Below are positions 35,490-47,500 of a DNA stretch of 64,000 nt, in pieces. Origin of the DNA: Gnetum montanum (lineage: Eukaryota > Streptophyta > Gnetopsida > Gnetales > Gnetaceae). Numbering within the stretch: position 1 is the first letter of the stretch; each line of letters opens with the position of its first letter. A program made the translations under genes and the position numbers. The stretch lies in contig MNCI01001941.1 in assembly GCA_015680685.1 (NCBI GenBank), positions 521,594-585,593 of the forward strand, in the 5' to 3' direction. The notes beneath the pieces are model-generated. The model searched no databases. It had not been told where the DNA came from and saw only the letters and a list, made by a program, of their open reading frames with translations.

Positions 35490-38120
35490 ACCATATTGGC
35501 AAACTCATTTCCATCCATGTTCACTATCTTAAAGGCTTTGTTGCCATAGCTTTGAGGACTAGGTCTCCTTCCTGGATCTTGTGCTTATTTAGGTTATGGT
35601 GGTGTTGCCATTTTTTCCTCTCTTGGTATCACTTCACATGAGTAAGCTTTCACATAGGTTGCTCTTCCATTGAGTCTAGGTCTATGGTACGTAGCTCCTT
35701 GTTCTATTCATTAGTGAGGAAGTTTGATAAGGAGACTTGGAGTAATTACACTTGCAATTCAAGAGGTAAAATAGCTTTGGAATCATGAACTAGGCTATAT
35801 GGGGTTACATTGGTTACCGTTTGATAGGCCCAAAGTGCATGGACAAGTTTCTCATGCCACTTGAATTTATTGTTGTTCAACATCTTCTTGAACAAGTTTA
35901 TAATGACCTTATTACTTGCTTCTGCTTGTCCATTGGCTTGAGAGTTGGCTTGAGAATAGTATGGTGATGAGAAGAAATGCTTAATGCCTAGGTCATGAAA
36001 AAATTTTGTCATTTCTTGGCTACTATATTGTGGTCCATTATTTGTGATTATGGTCATAGGTATATCAAAATGGGCTACTATGTTATTGAGTATAAATTTA
36101 CAGACTTGTTGAGAGGTTTTCTTCCTTAGAGGAATAGATTTCACCTACTTTGTAAAGTATTTAGTTGTAGTGATGATAAAGCTATGACCTGTAGAAGACT
36201 TAGGTGTTATAGGTCCAATGATATCCAACCCCCACTACTGAAATGACCAAGTTATCTGAGTAGTGTGTAACTTAGTTAGCGGTATGTGTATAACAACACT
36301 ATGCCATTGGAAAGTGTTATAAGTTTTAACTTTCTACAAGTAGTTGTTTTTCATATAGGGCCAATAGTAACCTAATTATTTAATCTTGGTGGCATGGCTC
36401 TAGGTCCTATATGTCCCCCACATACACCCTTGTGGACTTGCTCTAGGATTGTGCGGGCTTTGATTTTACCCAAGCATACTAACAATATGCCATTGTAGGA
36501 CTATCTACATAATGTTTTATCACCTACAATGACATATTGTTTTGATTGTTTATGTACAACATCCTTTTGAGCCATAGTTAGGCCTTGTGAAGGTTCACCA
36601 TGCATAAGGTAAGACTTGATGTCATCATACCACTCCTTTATAGGAGTAGTAAAAACTACAACTACAAAGGTATCCTTAGTGTTCTATGTGATGGGAATAA
36701 CATTGTCCATAATCAAGGTGGAGAACTTGCTAAACACATCTAGCATCACATTGAGGGCCAAGATTGCAATGGTGTTAGCTATAGCATTCTTGTTTTAGGG
36801 TATGTGTTGGATATCAATGTATGTAAATTGTTGCATTAGTTTCTTTCCTAGGTTATAGTAAGGTTGCAAATGTTTGGCTTTACATACATAAAACTTAGTT
36901 ACTTGGTTAACCACAAGTTGTGAATCACCTTTGATCATTAAGCATTTTATTCCTTGGTCATGAGCTACCATAATCCCTTTGTTAAAACCCTCATACTCTA
37001 CTATATTTTTGGTACATAGAAATTCAAAATAATAAGAGAAGGGTTGGATTTCATAAGATGGTAATGTTATGATGGTAATGACACCAGCTCCATGGGCAAT
37101 TGAAGCTTTGTCAAAGTGCATGACCACCTCATATTCCTCATATACATTGCTAACAATGCTAATGTATTCATTAGGGAATTCAGGATCTATGGTTCCATGG
37201 TCTTCTACTAGTGAAACAATGAGTTATGCAGCTATAGCTGGACCTTTCATTGAAGCTTGAGAGACATAGTAAAGGTCAAAATCAATTGCTATGGCTTTCC
37301 AACAGGATATACAGATACTTTTGTAGATGTTGGTCATTATGGCTCTAAGCACATTGTCTTTGCAAATGACATTGACTTGGCTCCTAAAGAGGTAGTGTCT
37401 CCACCTCTTCAATGAGAAGACTAGGGGTAGACAATACTTCTCCACTTCAGTGTGTTGGGTCTTATGGGAAACTAATTTATGGCTAAGGTAATATATTGGT
37501 AACTCTACTCCATCATTTTATTTTTGATAGAGTAGAGAGGTAATAAACATGTTAGAGATATCAAGGTATATATAAAAAGATTTATCCTCTTGAAAAGGAT
37601 AGACTTTTGGTAGTTCAGCTAACTCTTGCTTAAGGTTTTCAAAGGCTTCTTGTCATTGAGACATCCACTCATAGTGAACTACTTTCATAAGAAAGTGTTA
37701 TATGGCATGTAACTTATCTATAAGCCTAGTGATACACCTACAGATAAATTGTAATCTATCTTACAATTCGTAAAGCTCTTTAAGGTTAGTTGGTGCTACC
37801 AATTTGGATATGGCCCTAACCTTATCAGGATCGACACATATTTCTACCTCAAACACTACAAGGCCAAGCATCTTATTGGTTTTGACACCAAAGGCACATT
37901 TTTTAGGATTAATCCTAAGCTCATACTTGAGAAATATTTTTAACATAAGGTTGAGGTCATGTGTATGGTCATTGAACACTTTGGACTTAATAATTATATC
38001 ATCTACATAATTGTTGAACAAACCTAGCATATAGTCACTAAAGATATACATCATAGCTCATAGGGAGGTTGCTCCTACATTCATTAGGCCAAAGGGCATC
38101 ATAGTGTAATAAAAGGTACC
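35490..38120 (-). pseudogene. Element E pol, main part: integrase, two RNase H domains, RT (broken)
   Basis: On the minus strand, RT continues from 56,425 to 38,120-37,640, with YVDDIIIKS near 38,000. Gypsy RNase H is at about 37,640-37,224. The plant-type RNase H is at 37,140-36,800 (VVMHFDKAS, NIVEYEGF, GDSQLVVNQ). The integrase zinc finger is near 36,500-36,350 and the integrase core at 36,144-35,746. In the core the second catalytic D is N (IITNNGPQ), while E remains in GQAEASNK. A short duplication (SQANSQANGQ) sits before the E. Stops and frame changes are frequent. Confidence 0.82.
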
Positions 38121-38214
38121 CCAAGTGAAACACCACTAATTTTGGCCTAACACTTTGAAACAAGAACAACACAGAGCCTCTTGAGCTTTTGGGAGACAAA
38201 AATTTAACTAAGGC

Positions 38215-38880
38215 ATGTAACTCACGCTGAGGTCATGCTGGCAGCATGAGTACAGCGTAAAAAACTTCAGAAGTTCAAAAGTCAAGTCAAAGATGGTCCA
38301 ATCTGAAGGTGAAAGCCGTCCTTAAGGACCACTATGGTCCATTCCAAGTTTTAGAATTTCAGAGTTCAAATTTTGGAGCAAATTGTACAAATTTTCTCAC
38401 TCACATTGATGGTCACGTTGAGGTCACACTGGCAACGTAAGTATAGAATGAGAAACTATGAGAGCCTCGAAATTAAGTTAAAATGATTTGATTTCAAGGG
38501 TGCAAGTCATCCTTAGGGCTCATTGTCGACAACTTCAAGTCCCAGCCTCCATAATTCTAGATTTTAGGTCCAAAATTGCAAGTTTTTGCAGCTCATGCTG
38601 TGGTCACGCTACACTCATGCTGGCAACATGAGTCCAGCGTGAGCTGCCAAAAGTGGCTCAAAAAAAGTCATTCTCAAGCTCTATTTTTGACTTGTAGATC
38701 ACTCTCAAAGTCAACCATAGTTAGGAAATCATTGCACTTAAAGAACAGGCTTCAAAAATCAAAATTTTATGTAAAATATGTCATTTTAGCTCATTCACGC
38801 TGAGGTCATGCTGACAGCGTGAGTGCAGCATGAGTACTGGTCACGCTCAGTTAAAAGCATGCCAAACACATGCTGAGGAC
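38215..38880 (+). promoter_or_regulatory. CTCAYGCT / AGCRTGAG motif clusters in U3 of F
   Basis: Four clusters of inverted CTCACGCTG and CAGCATGAG words lie about 190 bp apart. The same words occur in F's leader and beside its antisense gene (48,700-50,200). They are missing from the 3' LTR because that part of U3 is deleted. Confidence 0.65.
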
Positions 38881-39298
38881 GTGCCAATACCAAATCAACT
38901 CACGTTGGGACACCTGGTGAAACAGGGATGCCTCCATTAGCCACAAAATCACTCAAATCGACATCTTGCAACAGTCGATTCAGAGACCGAGAAGTTTCAA
39001 GCAAGCTGGAGTCAATCTATCTTGTTGTATAGTATCATTTTCATTGTAAATTTTCATCATTTATAACCTTGCCAAGCTCTTACGCTTAAATTGTATATGC
39101 TTCCATGAGCGTAAGCTAGCTTGCATAAGCCAACACACGTTGTAAGATACAGTACATCTGGTCAAGAACATAGCTTACCCACGCACGTCCAACTCATACA
39201 TAGCTATCCATCAAACACGTGTCACATGATCCATTTTACTCTCATCTCTCAGCTGTTGATTCCATCTATGAATTCTACACCCAAGCCTAGCCAAACCT

Positions 39299-39306
39299 TA
39301 TAAATA
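39299..39306 (+). promoter_or_regulatory. TATA box of element F 5' LTR
   Basis: TATAAATA, with the same box at 55,901-55,908 in the 3' LTR. Confidence 0.65.
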
Positions 39307-39850
39307 CCCTGTCAATTCACATGAACATGGTTGGAAATTTCGAAGGTTGATAGCTTAGGAAACACTAACTAGAAAATTTTGGATGCTCAAGTGCACCTGA
39401 CTCCTAGCACCCAAGCACCTGCAAGCATATCACCCCGGGGCTTAGCAATTAACTTGCCATCTACACGCATAGCTACACTTTGACTGGTGCAAACCCTTTC
39501 TAAGCAATACAATACAGTTCATTTTTCCTTCGATGACATTGTTTACTTTGTTTTACATTCAATTTAAGTTTTGTTTGCAACACTATTCTGTATACAATCT
39601 ATTTGCATTTTCTGTGTCACTGTTACATTTCGAACATCAGTTATGATGACCCTAGCATGAGCCATAGCTTACGTTTGGGGAAGTCCTTGGTTGATTTGTG
39701 TGTAGACCATCCAAGACACTTTGCCTTCATTTTTCTTTTCCAGCTTGCCCTCACGTGAAGGTAGGGTCAGATGTGCCCATTCGGTGATCCCTCGGTGTTT
39801 ATTTTTTCCCTTCTAGCCTTACACTGACGATTTCGGTTAGTACAGTAAAT

Positions 39851-39869
39851 TGGCACTAGAAGGAGTGCC
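39851..39869 (+). other. Primer-binding site of element F
   Basis: TGGCACTAGAAGGAGTGCC, six bases after the 5' LTR. It differs by one base from the GGGCC/GGACC form in the other elements. Confidence 0.7.
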
Positions 39870-40286
39870 ACCTGCAAAACTCTTACATTAATTGAGACCA
39901 TAAACCTGCAAAATTCTTACGAGACTGCGAATCTACAAAACTCTTATGTCACAGCGAGCACTTTAAACTCTACATCTCCACCATTAGAACCCAAACAACA
40001 TACACACATTGGTTAAATGAAATGCTTCATAGACAGTCTACAAAGAAACCTTTCCACCACCATCAATTGATCACAGTGAGTTTCCCTCACCACTTTCAAC
40101 CAGTCAGTCATGTTGTTAGCTTGCTCATGTTGTCAGTTGCTCATGCTGTCAGCTTGCTCATGCTATCAGTTACTCACACTGTTAGTTGCTCATGCTATCA
40201 GCTTGCTCACGTTGTCAGGTACTCATGCTCAACTCATCCAGCCTAGTTTATTCATGCTAACTATGAAATCATCCCAAATCAACACA
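39870..40286 (+). repeat. Element F 5' leader with two short tandem arrays
   Basis: 39,872-39,950 has three to four copies of CTGCAAAACTCTTA-type units of about 32 bp. 40,108-40,240 has seven copies of an 18-bp unit close to TTGCTCATGCTATCAGC. The second array repeats the CTCAYGCT word of the LTR. Open frames across it (40,022-40,246) come from the 18-bp period. Confidence 0.8.
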
Positions 40287-43200
40287 ATGACACTACCAAT
40301 CTCTGACTTTGGGGCTGAAACTTTGAACCTTGTGACTGCTACAGAACCCATAACTATTATCGAATAGATAAACTCTCAAGGCCCTATGTGCCAGTCACTT
40401 TGGCTACAAGGAAAACACCCTACTTATGCAACTCTCACACTAGAACAATATAACTTCATCTGTATCAAGATCCAAGCCAACCTGCCTATTGATCGTGTAG
40501 AGAGAGAAGTGAAATGGAACTATGAAATTATTTACAAAGGAGGTTGCGAGTTCATTCCCTTAGCATTTGATATAATCCCCCTTTCTGAACATCATCATCG
40601 ACTCATATCTCAGCTTCTCATGGCAAGAAGTCAAGCCTTACAGCCACCTCCAATAGAGCCTCAGAGTGGAGATGAGGAAGATGAATTCACAGCCCAATCT
40701 AAGCATGGGGATTCATACCATACTGTTAGTCCTTATGCCCATAAAAACTCATTATTCCACCCTTTCTTGGAAGAAACTGTGCTTCCTCCTTCATCCACAA
40801 ACACTCGAGCACCGGTTTCTTAGCAAGAAGTACCTGCTTCCATTTCCACCTTCTCCATGCCTAACATTCAATTTGATACATCCACTTCCATCATACCATT
40901 GCAAGTACAATCCTAAAAACCTCCTCCTCATGCTAATGCAAGATCAACCTTCCAACCTCAAATAATTGGGATGCCATCGGTTATACCAGCTTCCACATCC
41001 ATCCATTACATACCGCAAGTACAAGCCCATGGAGCACCATTAATTACTTCAACCCAACACATTCAGGGTGTCATCTCACAACCCATGGCTAGGCAGTGGG
41101 TTCCATCACCTATTCAGCAAAACTAGTCTACTCACTATAGCATACCACACCCTGCAGTCTCATCTCTAAATGTTGCTCCACCGCAATCGGTGATCCAACA
41201 ATCCCCCTTTCCACAAACAATACAACAATTGAATCACTACCAATCACAATCCATTCAACCCACTGGTCTGCCTACAGCCCAAGAATGGGTAGACACAAAA
41301 AAATGATGCACTCATTAACCAAGAAGTTAAAGCACCTTAAAATTGCAAACACTGAGGAACTCAAGGTGTTGAACTTCTATCAAGACGACCCAATCCACCC
41401 TTCAGTCCCACCATTAACCTTACCGAATAGTATCTCATTGCCTCAACTAATCAAGTATAATGGAGAGGGAAATCCAAATTCCCATCTAGTAACATTTCAT
41501 CTAGAGTGTGTATTGCTTCAAGCCTGGCCTCATGCAATTCTACGTGTATTTGCTATGTCCCTAACAAGAAAAGCCTTAGACTCATACCAAGCTTTACCCT
41601 GTAACTCCATATCCTCCCTAGAAGATTTGTTACATCAGTTCATTACCTATTTTAAATATAATCTAAAGCTTGAAGCCACACTAGATATCTTGATTCAGAG
41701 TAAATAGGCACCATTAGAACTAGTGCAAAAATTTATCCAAAGGTGGAGTGTAGCTCTCAATGAACTTCACAAGCCCATCCTTGAAACATATCTACTTACC
41801 ATCCTTAAAGCAACTGTGAATGAATTTATTAAGTTGAAGCTTTATTATTTGAGTGCCCGTACTTTGAGCCAAGCATTCGTGCAAATTAAGAACATAGAAG
41901 AGGCGGCACAAACAAGTAACGACCTAGCTTACTCAACCTTTAGAAGCCAACATACGAGGAAAGATAAGGATAAATCCAAAATGATGGTAGCAATGGTGGT
42001 AGAGATAACCCAACCTAGTAATCTAGGACAAAGAGGAAAACCACTCGCTGCTCCAACTGGCCATGAAAGAACCCAACCTATGCCTACACTCGAGTCCTCC
42101 TCAAATAAAAACATCAACACAGGTCACACTAGTACATTTGAACGAAAGGATTCCACCCAGTATACACCCTTGCCTATGAAACCTTCACAATTGTTAGATC
42201 AACTTCTAAAGGTCGAGCTAATCAAATATAAACAAATGTCCCCTATGATGTCTCAAAAACATGATCAATTCTGTGAGTTGGCCAAGAACCTAGCTTTAGC
42301 AATAGCCAATGAGCCCCCCATCCTAGGAGGCTTTAGGTTGGACAGGTTTTGCGAATATCACCAAAGGTGTGGGCATGGAACTGACTACTACTTCACCTTG
42401 AAATAGGACATATAGCACATGATCGATAGGGGTGAAATAGTATTTGATGAGGCAAACCCAGTAAGACCCCAAAACCAACCCATGGGAGTCTACAAGGACC
42501 CCCTCAATACTAATGATGCACCATATGTGATTAACACTATCCATGTGGAGAATGAAAAAGATATCTCATGAAAACCTTTTGTAATTTGCAAGCCCTCTAA
42601 AAATACACCTACCTCAACACCTCCTCAAACTCCTTTCATCATACACACATTCCCCGCACCACAAAAAGCATTCGTCATTCGTGTACCCCCTTTTTTCACA
42701 GCAAAAACCACACCATTAGAAACCTGGACCACTCCCTTTGTGATTTGGATGCCGAAACATCCTGATGTGCAACCCCCTACCATTCCCCCGTGACCCCTAC
42801 GAGAGCATCTTGCTGACAAGCTAACATGAGAGCACCTAGAGAAGGAACATCATGAACACGAAGTAGGACCACCAAAGCCCACATCGTTAAATGCTGTTCC
42901 TATGAGTTCATCCACTAGTGAGCCTAGCACAAGTCACCAAGACAATAATATTGGTAATCCTAGGGTCCCAAACTCAACATCCCCAATTGCCAATGCAAAA
43001 ATACCTCCATGAGAGATATGAATGCAGAGTCAAATGGACCAAGTCTCCACAGATAAGGGTGCCCTAAATGGTAAAGATCTAGTGAATGCATTGACTCAAG
43101 TCATGTCGGCTTTGAAATAAACAAATACTTCCTTAAGCCTATATGATCTAGTAATGACCTCAACTGTACATCGGGAGGTGCTCATGCATATGTTGACTTT

Positions 43201-43320
43201 GATCCCTATTAGTGAGGACCTTCCTATAGATGAGCCATCTATTTATGTAGTACTGTCTCCACAACCTCAAGAATTGAGGACTGCATCCCTAGAGTTTCGC
43301 ACTAATGACATCAAGTAGGA
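40287..43320 (+). pseudogene. Element F gag (broken)
   Basis: The likely start is the ATG at 40,287 (MTLPISDFGAETL), then an N-terminal domain to 40,620 (LTLEQYNFICIKIQ). A Pro-rich region follows (40,640-41,280). The core is at 41,285-41,900: YNGEGNPNSHLVTF, AMSLTRKALDSY (usual W is S) and LVQKFIQRWS. The Lys-rich linker runs 41,900-42,100. The zinc-knuckle-like motif RFCEYHQRCGHGTDYY is near 42,342-42,390. The tail has PFVICKP, PFIIHT and AFVIRVPP motifs (42,570-42,700) and the SLYDLVMTS block (43,137). One frame change separates the N-terminal part from the core; otherwise it is broken by stops. Confidence 0.82.
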
Positions 43321-43327
43321 TGAGAAA

Positions 43328-43747
43328 ATGGGAGAGGTTACTACAGCCCCTATGTTCATAACCATACAAGTCAACCATTTCAAAATACATAGGGTGCATG
43401 TCAATGACGACACAACAATGAATGTAATACCCTTTCCTATCATTGAAAAGCTGGGGCTTATAGAGAAAATACAACGCACAACAACTTCTTTCTTAAAATC
43501 CTTTAGTAGTTCCCATGTCGTGTTGAAAGGTATGGTTACCTTGGATTTCATAGCAAGGGGCCAGTTCCCCACATCAGCTGAATTCGTAGTGGTTGATGAA
43601 ATGCCAATTTTTAATCTAATTTTAGGATGTCCTTGGCTAGCTCAACTCGGAGCTGTATCCTCACCAATCCATCAAGAGATCCACCTACCTTACGAGGGCA
43701 ATGAGATCATCATACATGGGGATACGACAACATCACTTACTTCATAA
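43328..43747 (+). pseudogene. Element F protease (stop-free segment)
   Basis: A stop-free stretch of 139 codons in the same frame as the gag core and pol. The active-site region reads VHVNDDTTMNV; C and D have VHVDDG, so the usual D-x-G is altered to D-D-T here. The second block FNLILGCPWLAQLGAVSSPIHQEI is near 43,612-43,680. It continues past a stop into a low-complexity tail up to about 44,025. Confidence 0.78.
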
Positions 43748-44027
43748 CACTCAGGAACGGATCAAGGATCAGCAATTGAGTTTTCTGTGCCTAAACAAGG
43801 AACCATGAGTATACTTCAAGACATGAACCCAACATTAACTCATGATCCTACTAAAACTTAGGAAGCACTAGACAACACAAACATAGGAGCCATTCCCACT
43901 AACATCTCTTGGTCGGAGCTACCCTTTGACATCACTAGTGAAGGGGAAGGTGAGTATAAGATCATACCTGCACGCCCTACCCCTCACATCAAACTACGAA
44001 AGATTAAGAAGAAACTCAATAACTAGG

Positions 44028-44290
44028 GTGAACTACCAAGCGTTTGGAATGACATTAAACTACCAATCATTCGGTACGATGTTAAAATGCTAGCGAACGT
44101 CCGCAATGACATTAAACTAGCCACGGTCAGAAATGGCCAGTTGATTTTAAAAGCTCCCTAAAACTGTTATTTGTTTTGGCCCACTATGGTCTAAAACTAG
44201 TAAACCTTCTTCCTTTAACACAAATGTGGCAGTCCATCATGACTTTAAACTAATGTGCACAGCCCGAAATGGCTTTAAACTAGAGTTTAG
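44028..44290 (+). repeat. Tandem array between PR and the antisense gene of F
   Basis: Six or so imperfect units of 35-60 bp share ATGACATTAAACTA, GTCCGNNATG and TGGCNNTAAACTAG words. It matches in sense the arrays at 12,960-13,190 (C) and 23,990-24,050 (D). Confidence 0.72.
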
Positions 44291-44597
44291 CATATACAAA
44301 TCCACAAACTCTTGTTATGCTACATTAAATGTTCATTTACAAGTTACAAGTTACAATTGAAATTCATGCCTTCTCATTACTTTCCTTTTTTTTTTACAAA
44401 TATTTGATTCACGTTCTGTTCTCTCATTTTATGTTCACTACATGCATATCTTCATGATAATACTTGAGAAAAAAAATAAAAAGAGAAAACATATAAAAAA
44501 AATACTGAACGTCAATATGGTAATAAAATTCTAACACATTAGATCCATATTATTACATTTGTCCATCATACATCCAAAAAAATCCAAAACAACAAGC
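44291..44597. other. Non-coding stretch 3' of the antisense gene
   Basis: AT-rich, with A-runs (44,470-44,510). I see no gene or repeat. It would hold the poly(A) site of the opposite-strand gene. Confidence 0.5.
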
Positions 44598-47500
44598 TCA
44601 TCGAGGGGGTTGGTCCCCAAGATCCTCTTCATCATCCACTCTCGCTCCACTAGGGCTAGCTCCATTACTAACATGTCCCTATAATAGCGCAAAGAAATAA
44701 AAAAAATAGGTAAGAGTAATAAAGCAAATCATGAATGCAAAGCTAAGAAAAATAGTAACACTAAAAATGAAAACAATAAAGCCATACAAAAATGAGCGCC
44801 ATAATAAAACACTCACAAGTGAGAAAGGCCTTAGGTTGGCCTCTAAATGCTGTAGAATCTCCTCCTTGGGCACATTTGCCCAATCCTCCTCCAGGCCAAG
44901 ATCAATACCAGCTAAGGTTTTACCCTTGTCCACCGAAGTGTAGGTAGGGCGCTCAAGAGAGAACATGCCTGTTGAAGCCTCCCCAGAGGTGGTGGTAATG
45001 GTTCTCTCAGGAGAACCCTCTACCTTGGTGCACTCGGCAAACCTATCATAAGCAGGACATAAGCCAAGCCCATCAATGAACATTTCCATCTGATGATGTT
45101 CAACTGGCTCCTCCTTTAACCATTTCTTATACTGATACTTGTGGTCCTTTTGGTCTTGACCCGACTTCAGTACTTTAGTAGCAAAGGATTTCCAATTGTG
45201 ACATTTCCTATTTAGTAAATCCATCTGTGCCCTTTGTTTTGCTAAATCTCATGTCACCTACACTTTGCTGTTTAAAACCATCTAGTAACATGCATAGGTA
45301 ATTTTAGATGTGCGCTAGGTACTATCACCAGATAGCCTTGTAGCAGCAAAATCATAACGGGATTGGAGACCCCTCTTCTCCTCTCTCTCCTTTGCTAGTG
45401 CTTCCTTCAATGAGTGCACCTCATCCCATAGATATTCAACTAAGTGCCTACAAGTCCAAAGTGACTTGGCGTTCTGTGCGATGCAACTGGAAACTACATC
45501 GTAAACCTTTTATGGACTTGATCAATATTCCCTAGTAATTCAGGGAGGGCATCAATATGAGTAGCCTCAGAAGGATCCCATTGAAGCTTGGCACCTGCAG
45601 GTTCTAAGTATCGCATATATGAATCAACTATAATCAACAATGAAAAAAAAGAAACACAATAAACCCAGACACTTAGCATAATATGTAATATACACATAAC
45701 TACTTCTGGGTGAGCTTGTTGTAGGCAAGCAACCACATCATTAACGATGCCTGTGACAAAGTCCATTTTACTAGGCATCTCAGGCCATGGCCTTAGTTGG
45801 TCAATTTATGTGGGACAAGTAGGGGAGATCACCTCAATCAAAACCTGTGATCCTAACACCTCTGCCTGGAATGCATGTGCCTTAAAAATCTCAGCATCTA
45901 CCTCTGATGCTAAGGAGAATTAAGATAATCAAAAAACAACACATAAAAGTAAAAAGGGTACCAAAACATGGATTGAGCTAAAAGGAACATACCAAAAAAC
46001 CATTTGATGGTTAGCTTGGGCAGATCACCAAGTTGCAAAGATCCATCGAAGAAACCATTGAAGACACCTCTTCATCACTTGAATGTCTAAGTGCATCCAA
46101 AGCCTCCGCAAGCTTCATCCCCATGTTGCTTGTCACATCTTCCTCTTGTGGGGCAGGAGGTTCCTCGATTACTTATTCCTCTTCTTTTCCTTCTTCCTAT
46201 AGCCCTGTGATGACTACATTTAGTTCAACCATCGGGGCCATGACCTCTCTCTCCCTCTCAGGACTTTCCTCTAAATAACACCAAAATCCTAGAATTAGTA
46301 TGACATAGCATATATGTACATTTAATAACATATAAACCAAAACACAATAAAAAAGTACATATGTAACAATAAAATAAAACACTTACCCTCCACTGGTAGT
46401 ACAAAGCAAATCTTCTTCGCTCTTGGTGGTCTCACCTCTGGAGCAGGCTCCCTTGGGCATTCATTCCTCTTCACCTTTGCCTTTGACCTCCCAACAATCT
46501 CATGAATTAGACATTCAACCCTTTTAACAGACGTGTGTAGTATAGGAGGTGCCAATCCCAAGCTATCATGCAAATGATGGGAACGACTAGTTGCACCCCC
46601 AGTAGTGACAGACACTGATTCGTTGATGCCTTCAGGTGGGTCCTGAGATCTAGTGGTGCTAAACAAATGATGAATCCAGGGGTAGGACAACTATGAACGA
46701 TCCCTCAATATATAACGACTATTACCATAAACTACTAGAGACTTAGCAAACCTATGTAGGTACCCCACGAAGAAAGCAAATGTGAAGTGGGATTTGGCAT
46801 GGATGTTTGACCGTAATCTGACAATCTCTCCATGAAAGCTAGATCCAAGAAAATGCACCCAGTTGTAATGCATGCCCATCTCTAAGACTGCATGTATGAC
46901 ATGTGCAGACTTGATCCCAAGGTTTCTTCCTTGAGAAAGAGATTTAGGGAATGCCCATGCCCGAAAAAGAGGATACAAGAAGTTCATCTCCATTGATCGG
47001 GTATCTTCTTGCACAGAAAAATCTTTAGGACACCAAGAGATGCCTAACCACTCTTCAAGATCTTTTATGACCTAGACTTCTTTAGTTGCTTTATCTATGG
47101 CCATCCTAGAACCATCCATGGGCATGCCAAAAAGATCGGAAAGGAACTTAGTGGTCAGGTTGAAAGACACCTTGACTCGAACCTATGTAGTAAAATGAGA
47201 AGCATCATCACCAAAAGAATTAACAATGGTGATCATCTCAGTCATCGGAACATTGGGAGTCAAAGCAGTGAACAAGTCCATCAGGCTCACCCGGGTAAGG
47301 TGACTGATGATCAACTTAGGAGCTTTCATTTGCAACCATTGTTGTGACTGATCTACCTCCCCATATTTCATAAAAAGGGTGGCCTTAGTACGCCTTGATA
47401 TGATGGTAACTTCATCAGAAGGGATTTCTACTATAGGAAAACATAGAGTGAAAAGTTAAAAATATAGTACATGGTGATGCAACAAAAGAAAATGGAGTCT

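Larger units (their letters stand above)
38126..39844 (+). repeat. Element F 5' LTR
   Basis: 1719 bp, TGAAACACC...GGTTAGTACA. U3 holds four related units about 190-200 bp apart (near 38,220, 38,400, 38,585 and 38,790), each with CTCAYGCTG...CAGCRTGAG inverted words. The TATA box is at 39,299-39,306. The U5 end resembles that of D in reverse complement. Confidence 0.93.

Noticed and set aside
40022-40367. Two plus-strand frames with repeated SLLMLSV and ACSCYQLL
   Set aside because: They follow the 18-bp leader array of F in two frames; the gag start is downstream at 40,287.
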